Source: Candidatus Aalborgicola defluviihabitans (GTDB lineage: Bacteria; Pseudomonadota; Gammaproteobacteria; Burkholderiales; Burkholderiaceae_C). From it: a stretch of 64,000 nt of DNA. The stretch's first letter is position 1. Each line of letters starts with the position of its first letter. Positions 51,242 through 60,019 of this stretch are shown here, in pieces. Location: NCBI GenBank assembly GCA_016705575.1, contig JADIXX010000001.1, positions 186,001 through 250,000 on the forward strand, read 5' to 3'. The notes beneath the pieces are model-generated. The model had not been told where the DNA came from. It did no database searches and saw only the letters and a program-made list of their open reading frames with translations. The translations under genes and the position numbers were made by a program.

Positions 51242-52032
51242 TTTTTAGTGCGTCGTACGTTTTGCGGGAGCTGGGCGCGAATGGAGTCTTGAGGAATTTC
51301 TGCAACTTTGCGGCGAATGTTCAGGTTGATGACCTGAATCAGCGGATGGCCCGGCGCTTGTTTGCCTTCTACCGAGTAGGGCGCAGTCAGTACATTTACG
51401 CCTGACGACTCTATCTGGATCACCTCTAACGGTTCTTCCAATAGAGTGCGGCGGATGCCCAAAAATCCCGGTTTGGCTATGGACTCACCCATCCTGTAGT
51501 CGTGCACGTAACCATCATGGATGGGTTCGGCATTTGCGTCATAGCTGATTTCCCATAGTTCCGGGATGTCCTTCTGGCCGACGATGAAGCTTTTACGAAG
51601 CCGATTGTCTTTGATTGAGTTAATTTGAGACGCATGCTTTCCGTCCAGGGTTGTTGATAGGTGGCGGACTTTCAGCTGAAGGCCTCCATCAAACAACCAT
51701 AGAGTTGGGGGGGTGTCCGTTGCAACTGCCAACCAGCACCCATCAGCGGACAGTGCCATGTAGGTAGCGGGTGCGGTTAACTGGCGACTAACGGCCGCTG
51801 GTAGTGTGTTGATGCTTTCATTCTGGTCGACAACCTGGACACATTCGTTATTCGAAGCGGCCCTTGCATAGGGCAATCGGAAGAAAAACAAGAACAACAA
51901 AGTCAGTATCAAAATGAGAAAACGCCAACCGGACAGGCGCAAAAGGCAACTGTGCGGTGGCGTTGAAGGACCAACCCTGCGATTGGCCCAGATGGTCGGC
52001 GTTGAAGCGATTGCTAACCCCATTGCCGACAT
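51238..52032 (-). CDS. Membrane-anchored NirF/cytochrome d1-like beta-propeller protein
   Basis: 264 residues from the ATG at 52032; a TTG at 52041 would overlap the nirS stop. A membrane helix at about 38-51 (FLILILTLLFLFFF) precedes a beta-propeller-like part: LSADGCWLAVATDTPPTLWL, then ELWEISYDANAEPIHDGYV and HDYRMGESIAKPGFLG. This resembles d1-domain/NirF-type proteins, but the length is well short of NirF (about 390) or the d1 domain, so only part of a propeller is present. A role in NirS maturation or d1 heme handling is inferred from coupling to nirS. Function uncertain. Confidence 0.6.
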   Translation of the reverse strand: MSAMGLAIASTPTIWANRRVGPSTPPHSCLLRLSGWRFLILILTLLFLFFFRLPYARAASNNECVQVVDQNESINTLPAAVSRQLTAPATYMALSADGCWLAVATDTPPTLWLFDGGLQLKVRHLSTTLDGKHASQINSIKDNRLRKSFIVGQKDIPELWEISYDANAEPIHDGYVHDYRMGESIAKPGFLGIRRTLLEEPLEVIQIESSGVNVLTAPYSVEGKQAPGHPLIQVINLNIRRKVAEIPQDSIRAQLPQNVRRTKN

Positions 52033-52037
52033 GAAGA

Positions 52038-53777
52038 TCAATACACGTCGTGCTGCGTGTTGTTGATGTTGAAGTGACCCGTTGGCGTAATGATGCGTGG
52101 GTCTTTGATAACCGCCTTGAGTTTCAGCGTCTTGTCATCGACAACGACAAGGGCCGATTCCTTGTTCTTGGCTGACCAGACGGCGAACCAGACTTCATCC
52201 CCATTCATGTTGAACTCAGGTTGTACAACCCGTTGCGCACCGCCGTCAGCTGCGAGACCAGCCCACTCTGCAATCGGAAGAACTGTGTAGCCCTTGTCGA
52301 GGTTGTTGATGTCGTAGACCGCGACCGATTGCGAAATCTTTGGATCGGGATTCAGAGGCGTGTCGGAGTACAGGTGCTTGGACTTGGGGTGGCTCTTGAT
52401 AAACAGGGCACCACCGCCTTGGCCTTTGAGCGTTTGCACAACCTTGAATGCCTGTGCCTTGTGCTTCACCGGATCGGTACCAATGAGGGAGATTGTTTCA
52501 TCACCCAGATGTCCGGTTGCCCAAACGGGGCCAAACTTCGGGTGAATAAAGTTGGCACCACGTCCGGGGTGTGGAATCTTGCCGACATCAACAATTGCAG
52601 CCAGCTTGTCTTCCTTCGCGTCAATCACGCCGACTTTGTTGCTTTGGTTGGCCGCGACCATGAAGTAGCGTTTGGTGGAATCCCAGCCGCCATCATGCAG
52701 GAACCGAGCAGAGCCCAGTTCCGTGATTTTGAGTGCGTTCACGTCCGAGTAGTTGACCATCAGGGTTTTGCCGGTTTCCTTCACATTCACGATGAACTCG
52801 GGCTTGAAGTGAGATGCCACGATGGAAGCTACGCGTGGCTCAGGGTGGTATTCCTGTGTGTCAACGGTCATGCCACGGGTCGCCACGATCTTGAGTGGTT
52901 CAAGTGTGTCACCTTTCATGATGGCAAATTGGGGCGGCCAGTAGGCGCCGGCAATGACGAGCTTGTCGGTGAAGTCACCTTCCTTGCCCTTGTACTTGGA
53001 CGTATCCACTGAACGGGCTTCCAGACCAATGCGGATTTCTGCGACGTTGTCGGGCTTGGGCATCCACATGTCGATCATGTTGACACGGCCATCGCGTCCA
53101 ATGACGTAGAGGTAGCGTCCCGACGCGGATGTGCGGGAAATGTGCACGGCGTAACCGGTTTTTATGATGTTGATGATCTGCTTGGTGTCGCCATCGATCA
53201 AGGCAATTTCACCCGTGTCACGCAGCGTGGTCGAGAAGATGTTGCCAATGTTGTAATTGTTCATCTTCTTGGTGGGCCGATCCTTGGGCTGCACCGCAAC
53301 TTTCCAGGTCGATTTCATGTCGGCCATGCTCCACTCGGGAGGCTGAGGCGGCTCGTGCTGAACGTAGCGCGCCATCATGTCAACCTGTGCTTCGGTTAAC
53401 TCACCGGATGTTTGCCAGTTGGGCATGCCTGCAGGCGATCCGTAAGCAATAAATACCTTGAGGTAGTCGGTACCCTTGGCCACCGTGATGTCGGGGGTCA
53501 GTGGTTTGCCAGTTGCGCCCTTGCGCAACACGCCATGGCAGCCTGCACAGCGTTCGAAGTAAATTTTGCGCGCCGCATCAAACTCGGCGACGGTCATGGT
53601 TGGTGCCTTCGGGTTAATGCTGTGCACCATGGGTACATCACCGACGGGAGACGAATCACCAGCTTGGTAAGCCTTTTCAGCTGGCGCAACCGGTGCGGTC
53701 GGTGCCTGTGCTTGAGCGGACAAGGCCATGCTGGTGAGCAATACAGCAGCGACACTCTTTAATCTCAAATGCTTCAT
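52038..53777 (-). CDS. nirS: Cytochrome cd1 nitrite reductase
   Basis: 579 residues with a signal peptide of about 24 residues. The N-terminal cytochrome c domain has CAGCH at 77-81 and LRKGATGKPLTPD; the C-terminal eight-bladed d1-heme propeller follows (GRYLYVIGRDGRVNMIDMW, HDGGWDSTKRYFMVAANQSN, PTGHFNINNTQHDVY). It reduces nitrite to nitric oxide in the periplasm during denitrification. d1-heme synthesis genes (nirE, nirJ and others) are not in the window. A perfect FNR/Dnr box lies 92 bases upstream. Confidence 0.97.
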   Translation of the reverse strand: MKHLRLKSVAAVLLTSMALSAQAQAPTAPVAPAEKAYQAGDSSPVGDVPMVHSINPKAPTMTVAEFDAARKIYFERCAGCHGVLRKGATGKPLTPDITVAKGTDYLKVFIAYGSPAGMPNWQTSGELTEAQVDMMARYVQHEPPQPPEWSMADMKSTWKVAVQPKDRPTKKMNNYNIGNIFSTTLRDTGEIALIDGDTKQIINIIKTGYAVHISRTSASGRYLYVIGRDGRVNMIDMWMPKPDNVAEIRIGLEARSVDTSKYKGKEGDFTDKLVIAGAYWPPQFAIMKGDTLEPLKIVATRGMTVDTQEYHPEPRVASIVASHFKPEFIVNVKETGKTLMVNYSDVNALKITELGSARFLHDGGWDSTKRYFMVAANQSNKVGVIDAKEDKLAAIVDVGKIPHPGRGANFIHPKFGPVWATGHLGDETISLIGTDPVKHKAQAFKVVQTLKGQGGGALFIKSHPKSKHLYSDTPLNPDPKISQSVAVYDINNLDKGYTVLPIAEWAGLAADGGAQRVVQPEFNMNGDEVWFAVWSAKNKESALVVVDDKTLKLKAVIKDPRIITPTGHFNINNTQHDVY

Positions 53778-53868
53778 GGTGACTTTCTTGGTGTTATGGC
53801 CCCAATGGGCGCCCGGTTAGTGTTGAAAGAGAACAAGACAATGGTCTCGCAAAGTGGTTGCCGGAACA

Positions 53869-53882
53869 TTGATCTGGATCAA
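53869..53882. promoter_or_regulatory. Perfect FNR/Dnr box between nirS and the TonB receptor gene
   Basis: TTGAT-CTGG-ATCAA, an exact match to the TTGAT-N4-ATCAA consensus, centred about 98 bases from the nirS start on the minus strand. A -10-like CATTGT at 53838-53843 (minus strand) places initiation about 44 bases away. The Dnr-like regulator encoded 2.6 kb away is the natural candidate. Confidence 0.85.
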
Positions 53883-53905
53883 TTTGAACTCAGAATGCAG
53901 GTAAC

Positions 53906-56251
53906 GTGGTTAAAGTGCTGCTGAATACAATTGACCATCGTCATTTTTTGAAACTAAAAAGAGTGTTTACATCCCATCCGTTACCGACTTTGCGCCTGAA
54001 ACCTGTTGCCATGCTGGTTGCGTTCGCTTGCTCCACCACTTTCGGTGCCCATGCAGAAAGCCCATCAACAAGCCTGAATCAGGTGGTTGTCAGCGGGGCC
54101 CGCAGTGAGCAATTGCGCGACGACTTGCCCATGTCCATCGATGTTCTGACAGACAGTGACCTGTTAGACAAGCAAGTTGGCAACATCAAAGACTTGGTTA
54201 AAGACTATCCGAATGTGTCGGTGAAGCGCGCTCCGGCACGCTTCACGGTCACCGGTGCAGGCAATTCAACCGGGCGTGATGGCAACGCGGGCTTCAACAT
54301 ACGCGGTATCGGTGGCAACCGGGTGCTCATGCTGATTGACGGTACGCGGGTGCCTAGCAGCTACGTTAATGGCAACAACGCTTTTGGACGGGATGCTCTC
54401 TCGCTTGATCTCGTCAAGCGGGTCGAACTGGTACGCGGCCCCAGCTCTGTTCTGTATGGTTCGGACGGTCTGGCAGGGCTGGTCAACTTCATTACTTTCG
54501 AACCGGCTGACTTTCTGAGAAGTGCAGGGCCTGGCAACGGTGTGTTGGCGGGTCGCCTGGCCACCAACTGGAGCGGTGATGATCAGGGGTTGAATGTTGC
54601 GGCGACCGTTGCCGGGCGTGCGAGCGACGCGGTGCAATGGCTGATTACCGGTTCCGTGCACAAGGCCCAAGCCCTGGACAATATGGGTAGCAATGATGCC
54701 CCCAATATAACCCGTACACGCCCCAATCCACAGACCGACCGGGGTGACTCGCTGTTGGGCAAAGTGGTGCTGCGTCCGACTGCCACGCAAAAGCACGTTC
54801 TGACCCTGGAGCATGTTGGCAAGTCCAGCGATACCGAGTTGCTGTCCAGCCGTGCCGCAGTGCTACCGCCGCCAACTACGACCGCGACCAAAGCGCTGGT
54901 TGCCGGAGAAACCGATGCTGACACTTCGCGTCGGGATCGTTTCACCTGGGATAGTCGCTATGTGCTTTCGTCTCCCTGGGCAGACCAGTTGCAAACGGTG
55001 GTGAGCCTGCAGAACTCCGACGCGCAGGACAACGGCCGCACGATGCGCAACGATGCCGGCGTGCGCGTACGTGACACCAGCTACGGTGAGCATATTTGGC
55101 AGGCCAATGTGCAGGCGAGCAAGTCCGTGAATCTTTCAGACCAGTGGGCACAAAAGCTTACCTACGGCCTGGATTTGGCCAGTACCACCGTAACCAGCTG
55201 GTTTGGCGGTTTTGACCCCGCTCCCTTGGCCGCTTATGTACCCAAAAAGTACTTTCCTGATTCGCGTGACAGCAGCGCTGCGTTGTATGGACAAAGTGAA
55301 ATTACGAATGACCGTTGGAGCATCACGCCGGGTCTGCGATTTGAGCGATTTGCGGTAGACGTCATTAGCCAGGACGGTTTTGCGCCGCCCGCCACCAAAC
55401 CGGGCGTCTCCATGTCTGGTGTCAACACATCGCCTAAGCTGGGAGCCCTTTACCGTGTGTCACCCACCTGGTCGGTTTACGGCAATTTCGCCAGTGGCTT
55501 TCGCGCCCCCAACGCAGCCCAACTCAACGGCTTCATTGACCCCACTCCTGGTGTCAATGCCCGCTTGCTGCCCAACCCGGACCTGAAACCTGAGACCAGC
55601 AAGAATGTCGAACTCGGCTTGCGCACGCGCCTGCAGCGTCTGAGCCTGGATGTTGCCGCCTTCACTGGCGACTACCGGGAACTGATCGTGGACAAGAAGT
55701 TCCTGAATGGCACCAACACCGCATTGGACCCCAATGTGTTCCAGACCGTTAACGTTGACGACGCCACTATCTGGGGCTTTGAATTCAAGGGCAATATGGA
55801 TTGGGGGCAGGTGGGTGCTGGCCGCTTGAGCACGCCTTTTGCCTATGGCATGACCCGCGGCCGAGACAATGGCACCGGGCGGCCGCTGAATTCCATTGAC
55901 CCTGCCATGCTGACCCTGGGGTTGAATTACGACGCAGCCGCCTGGTCCGTGCGCATGGACCTGCGCTATCGCGCTGCCAAAGATGCCAGCGATGTGGACC
56001 TCACCGCCGGGCTCAAGGCCGGTAGTACCCAGTTCACCAATGTGCCTTCTGCGACCACGTTGGATGTTACTGGCCAGTGGCGTGTCCGCAAGGACTTGCG
56101 TGTGACTGCGGGAATCGTCAACCTGACCGATGCCAAGTACTGGCTCTGGTCGGACGTGCAGGGGCTGACCACCGCCAATGCCATAACCCAGGCCGATGCC
56201 TATACCCAGCCGGGGCGGCACGTGAACTTGTCTGTAGTGATGGATTTCTGA
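53906..56251 (+). CDS. TonB-dependent outer membrane receptor (heme/hemoglobin type)
   Basis: Up to 781 residues. The signal peptide is near residues 36-50 (MLVAFACSTTFGAHA), so the GTG start at 53906 may be too early; a TTG at 53948 or the ATG at 54011 are alternatives. Plug domain: NQVVVSGARSEQLRDDLP and NIRGIGGNRVLMLIDGTRVP, then VELVRGPSSVLYGSDGLAG. The 22-strand barrel ends in the terminal Phe of LSVVMDF. Resemblance is to the heme/hemoglobin receptor family; the substrate is unproven. It shares the FNR-type box region with nirS, so co-regulation is possible. Confidence 0.9.
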   Translation: MVKVLLNTIDHRHFLKLKRVFTSHPLPTLRLKPVAMLVAFACSTTFGAHAESPSTSLNQVVVSGARSEQLRDDLPMSIDVLTDSDLLDKQVGNIKDLVKDYPNVSVKRAPARFTVTGAGNSTGRDGNAGFNIRGIGGNRVLMLIDGTRVPSSYVNGNNAFGRDALSLDLVKRVELVRGPSSVLYGSDGLAGLVNFITFEPADFLRSAGPGNGVLAGRLATNWSGDDQGLNVAATVAGRASDAVQWLITGSVHKAQALDNMGSNDAPNITRTRPNPQTDRGDSLLGKVVLRPTATQKHVLTLEHVGKSSDTELLSSRAAVLPPPTTTATKALVAGETDADTSRRDRFTWDSRYVLSSPWADQLQTVVSLQNSDAQDNGRTMRNDAGVRVRDTSYGEHIWQANVQASKSVNLSDQWAQKLTYGLDLASTTVTSWFGGFDPAPLAAYVPKKYFPDSRDSSAALYGQSEITNDRWSITPGLRFERFAVDVISQDGFAPPATKPGVSMSGVNTSPKLGALYRVSPTWSVYGNFASGFRAPNAAQLNGFIDPTPGVNARLLPNPDLKPETSKNVELGLRTRLQRLSLDVAAFTGDYRELIVDKKFLNGTNTALDPNVFQTVNVDDATIWGFEFKGNMDWGQVGAGRLSTPFAYGMTRGRDNGTGRPLNSIDPAMLTLGLNYDAAAWSVRMDLRYRAAKDASDVDLTAGLKAGSTQFTNVPSATTLDVTGQWRVRKDLRVTAGIVNLTDAKYWLWSDVQGLTTANAITQADAYTQPGRHVNLSVVMDF

Positions 56252-56261
56252 TGACAAGCGA

Positions 56262-57372
56262 TTACATGCGCATAGGGGATGCGTACCCGGTCATTTCTAG
56301 GTAGCCGCGCCCCACCAGGCGCTGCTGACTGTCCCGGACCTCGCTCAGGCCTTCCCAATAGATGGCGCCGGTTGAGGCGCGGCTGTCGAGCTCCTGGTTG
56401 TCGAGCAGCGCGCGGACCGTGTAAGTGCCGGATGGCGTGCGCACAGCCCACTCCACCGGGTAGGTGGCTTGGCTCAAGGGGCTCGTCCAGTTACGCACGG
56501 GACTGAATACGACGTCACCCCGTTGGAAGGTCCGCAATGCGGTTTGAGTGCGGAACGAACCCCCATCCCACACAGCAGCGCCGTGCCGATCACGCAACTG
56601 AAATGCCGTGAGCGCGCTTCCGTCAAACAGGTTGATGCCGATCCAGTCCCAACCTACCGCGTCCGGATGCAGCATTTCCTGGCTCCATTCGTGGTCCAGC
56701 CAGGCGGTGCTGCCCGGCTCCACCACAAGCTGCTTCCCCTGCAGCTCCAGTGCACCTTGCACCTGCAAGTGGGGCAGGCTGTAGTAATAGCTGGATTGCG
56801 CGGCATCAGGCCCTTTGCGTGACAGGCCGTTGATCTCCTTGCAGCAGCGTGGGCTGTGTTGGTGTCAGTGTCAGCGCCAGCGAGAAGTCGGCGCAGCGCA
56901 AATTAGCCTTTAGAACCTGGTTTTGTTCCACAAGCGACCAGTCTTGCAAGGTAATGGCAGTGCGCGCGGTGTCTGCCCAGGCCGTGTCAGTGGGGCTGTT
57001 GCCTGGCGCACGACCGCTTGAGCGCGCCATGCGTTGGTCGTGCCAGTGTTTTCGCCCTCGGATGTTGGTGATGGCCGCGTGCGCAAAGATCAGTTGGCGG
57101 GCTGCCAGGCCGGACCGCATGCCCTGCGTCTTGGGAATACGGCTGCGAAAGAACGTGAGTTGAAAACCATATGCCGCTGTTTGGCCGCCCGCGTTGGCCC
57201 AGCCGGTGACGTACCACCACTCGGTTGAAAAATCCGGGTGGGCGCCGCCATCCCGGGGAAACGCCAGCAAGGGGCCTGGGCTTGCCATGGCCGGGAAGCC
57301 CAAAGACAGGCTGGTCCAGATTCCCGCGCTCAACACTTTGCGGCGTGTGGGAGCGGGAAATACGGGCTTCAC
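56262..57372 (-). pseudogene. CrtC/AttH-type lipocalin-like hydrolase family gene with a frameshift
   Basis: Two frames together encode one protein. The first (GTG at 57372) has a Tat-like signal TRRKVLSAGIWTSLSLGFPA, then STEWWYVTGWANAGG, QLTFFRSRIPKTQGM and HAAITNI. It breaks at LLQGDQRP and stops near 56806. The second frame resumes NGLSRKGPDAAQSSYYYSLP and runs to 56262 with TAWLDHEWSQEML and GWDWIGINLFDG. Removing one base near 56835 gives 369 residues, the normal size of this carotenoid 1,2-hydratase-like family. It is either broken or a sequencing indel. The start overlaps the upstream gene's stop (GTGA). Substrate unknown. Confidence 0.8.
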
Positions 57373-58448
57373 TGGGTGCGGCCCGCCGCGATAGACCGCG
57401 CCACGCGTTGTTCTGCGGCTGTGCATTCGCCCAGGTTGGTGGTCACCCATTCGGCGCAGTGGTAATTGGGCAAGTAGCGCTCGCCGGCATCGCATAGCAG
57501 CGAGAGGATGGAGCCTTGTTCGCCGGCTTGCAGCATCTCCTGCGCAAGTGTCAACATTCCGATGAAATTGGTTCCGGTGGACGGGCCCACCTTGCGCCCC
57601 AGCATGTGCGACAGCGCGCGCATGGCCGCTACAGAGTCCACATTGGGCACTTCCAGCATGCGGTCCACCAAGGTGCGGATAAAGCTGGCCTCAACCCGTG
57701 GCCGGCCAATACCCTCAATGCGGGAGCCTTCGCCGGTGATGGAGGCATCTCCCGTGCGATGGTAGGCGCCAAAAACCGAACCCGTGGGGTCCGGCACGCA
57801 CACCTGCGTGGCGTATTGCTGGTAACGGATGTAGCGACCCACGGTGGCGCTGGTGCCACCGGTACCCGCGCCCACCACCACCCAGCGCGGAATGGGGTGG
57901 CGCTCACGCGCCATTTGGCTGAACATGCTCTGGGCAATGTTGTTGTTGCCGCGCCAGTCGGTGGCGCGTTCGGCGTACGTGAACTGGTCCATGTAGTGGC
58001 CACCGGTCTGCTGCGCCAATGCCTGGGCTTGGGCGTAGACCTCAGTGGCGTTGTCCACCAGGTGGCATTGGCCGCCATAGAACGCAATCTGTGCAATCTT
58101 CTCGGGGGAGGTGCTGCGCGTCATCACGGCAATAAATGGCAGGCCGAGCAGGCGGGCAAAGTACGCCTCGCTGACCGCTGTGGAGCCACTGGAGGCTTCC
58201 ACAATGGTGGATCCCTCTTGCACCCAGCCATTGCACAACGCGTACAAAAACAGTGAACGTGCCAGCCTGTGCTTGAGGCTGCCAGTGGGGTGGGTAGATT
58301 CGTCCTTCAGGTAAAAGTCGATACCGTGCTGTGCAAATTCGGGCAACGGCAGGGGAATGAGGTGCGTATCGGCGCTGCGCAAGTAGTCGGCTTCAATCAG
58401 GCCAATCGAGCGGCTGAGCCAGCTGGTGGGGTTGGTCACAGTGTGCAT
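57369..58448 (-). CDS. PLP-dependent cysteine synthase family protein (Cds1-like)
   Basis: 359 residues, fold-type II PLP enzyme. The Schiff-base lysine is K59 in STHPTGSLKHRLA, the substrate loop EASSGSTAVSEAYFA and the phosphate loop VVGAGTGGTSATVGRY are present. It resembles proteins annotated as cysteine synthase or L-cysteine desulfhydrase (Cds1); the direction of reaction is not decided by sequence. The stop overlaps the start of the frameshifted CrtC/AttH-like gene. Divergent from the efflux operon with a 119-base gap. Confidence 0.85.
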   Translation of the reverse strand: MHTVTNPTSWLSRSIGLIEADYLRSADTHLIPLPLPEFAQHGIDFYLKDESTHPTGSLKHRLARSLFLYALCNGWVQEGSTIVEASSGSTAVSEAYFARLLGLPFIAVMTRSTSPEKIAQIAFYGGQCHLVDNATEVYAQAQALAQQTGGHYMDQFTYAERATDWRGNNNIAQSMFSQMARERHPIPRWVVVGAGTGGTSATVGRYIRYQQYATQVCVPDPTGSVFGAYHRTGDASITGEGSRIEGIGRPRVEASFIRTLVDRMLEVPNVDSVAAMRALSHMLGRKVGPSTGTNFIGMLTLAQEMLQAGEQGSILSLLCDAGERYLPNYHCAEWVTTNLGECTAAEQRVARSIAAGRTQ

Positions 58449-58567
58449 TTTTGTATTCTGTCCTTGGGGCAGTGGCTCGCAACTTTACAAGATTTAACTT
58501 TACGCAAAGTCACCGACACTTCGTGGGGTCACAATACATACGTGACCCATACCAACAAGGTTGCCGG

Positions 58568-60019
58568 ATGACCATCAAAATGCCGGATACACCGTCTACG
58601 CGATCTGTGTGGTTGTGTCGCAGTGGTGCGATCGTATTGTCCCTGGTGGTGAGCGCTTGCGCGTCGCCCATTCATCAGGCTGGCGAATTACCCCAGACCC
58701 GAGTGCCTAACGCGTGGAACGCGATTACTGCGCAGAGCGCTGCCACCATGAATCTGGCCAATTGGTGGCAACGGTTCAATGATCCAGTGCTCACGCAACT
58801 CGTGGCGCAGGCCTTGCAGTCCAACACCGACGTGCGCGCTGCGCAAGCAGCGCTGAAACAGGCACGCGCCTTGCGGGATGGCAAGGCAGCCGGTCTGCGC
58901 CCCTCGGTCAACGCGGCCGCTTCAGCCCAGCGCAGCCAGCCGGGTAGTAGCGACGCGACCAGCACCTTCCAGGCCGGCTTTGACGCCAGTTGGGAGCCCG
59001 ATATCTTTGGCGGCCAGCGCAGTGCCTTGGGTGCGGCCGAATCGGATGCCATGGCCGCCCAATCCAGTCTCGCCCAGGTCCAGGTGTCCATGGCCGCAGA
59101 GGTGGCGGTGACGTACATTGACCTGCGCGGACTACAGGCGCGCTTGGCCATTGCGCGGCGCAACCTGGCGGCCCAGACGGAAACACTGCAAATCGCCCGC
59201 TGGCGCGCCCAGGCCGGGCTTGCATCCTCACTGGATGTGGAGCAAGCGGTGGCGGCCAGTGAGCAAACTGCCGCCCAGATCCCGACGCTGGCCAGCAACC
59301 TCGCCCAAGACCAGAGCAGTTTGGCGGTACTCACAGGCCAGGCACCGGGCGCCTTGAATACTCTGCTGCAGGGCAACGCCGACGGCAAGCCAGCCATTCC
59401 CCAGGCGCCCGACTCTCTGGCCCTGGCGATTCCCGCAGAAACCCTGCGCCAACGCCCTGATGTGCGTGCGGCTGAGTACCGGGTGCAGGCCGCATTGGAC
59501 CGCGTCAATCAGGCAGATGCCGCGCGTTACCCCAGTTTCCAGATTTCGGGCTCACTCGGTCTGCGGGCCTTGACCCTGGGCGCATTGACCGATGGTGCAT
59601 CCGTGCTTCGAAGTCTGCTGGCCGGCGTCTCGGTGCCTTTGCTGGACGGCGGCGCGGCGCGCGCCCAAGTACAAGCACAAGAAGCAGCACTGGAGCAGAC
59701 GCGGGTGGCCTACGAGGCTACCGTCCTTACTGCTCTGAAAGACGTGGAAGATGCACTGGTCTCGCTGCAAAGCGATCAGGAGCGCCTGCAACGGTTGAAG
59801 ACTGCCGCTACGGCCGCGGCCAATGCCGACCTGCTGGCCAGCCAGCGATATGCCAGCGGTCTGATCGATTTCCGAACCGTGTTGGACACCCAGCGCACCC
59901 TGCTGTCCACCCAGGACAGCGTGCAAGCCACCCAAGCCAACCTGAGTGCGGACTATGTGCGCCTCTATAAAGCCCTGGGGGGCGGCTGGTTGCCAGAATC
60001 TGAGACTGCGACGCCATGA
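58568..60019 (+). CDS. Outer membrane efflux lipoprotein (NodT/OprM-type)
   Basis: 483 residues from the ATG at 58568; earlier in-frame starts enter the divergent gene's promoter. The lipobox is VVSAC, so the mature protein starts at that cysteine and is lipid-anchored. Two TolC-like coiled-coil repeats with ANWWQRFNDPVLTQLVAQAL, LGAAESDAMAAQSSLAQVQV and LRQRPDVRAAEYRVQAAL are typical of NodT-family outer membrane channels. First gene of an efflux operon; overlaps the adaptor gene by 4 bases. Confidence 0.93.
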   Translation: MTIKMPDTPSTRSVWLCRSGAIVLSLVVSACASPIHQAGELPQTRVPNAWNAITAQSAATMNLANWWQRFNDPVLTQLVAQALQSNTDVRAAQAALKQARALRDGKAAGLRPSVNAAASAQRSQPGSSDATSTFQAGFDASWEPDIFGGQRSALGAAESDAMAAQSSLAQVQVSMAAEVAVTYIDLRGLQARLAIARRNLAAQTETLQIARWRAQAGLASSLDVEQAVAASEQTAAQIPTLASNLAQDQSSLAVLTGQAPGALNTLLQGNADGKPAIPQAPDSLALAIPAETLRQRPDVRAAEYRVQAALDRVNQADAARYPSFQISGSLGLRALTLGALTDGASVLRSLLAGVSVPLLDGGAARAQVQAQEAALEQTRVAYEATVLTALKDVEDALVSLQSDQERLQRLKTAATAAANADLLASQRYASGLIDFRTVLDTQRTLLSTQDSVQATQANLSADYVRLYKALGGGWLPESETATP

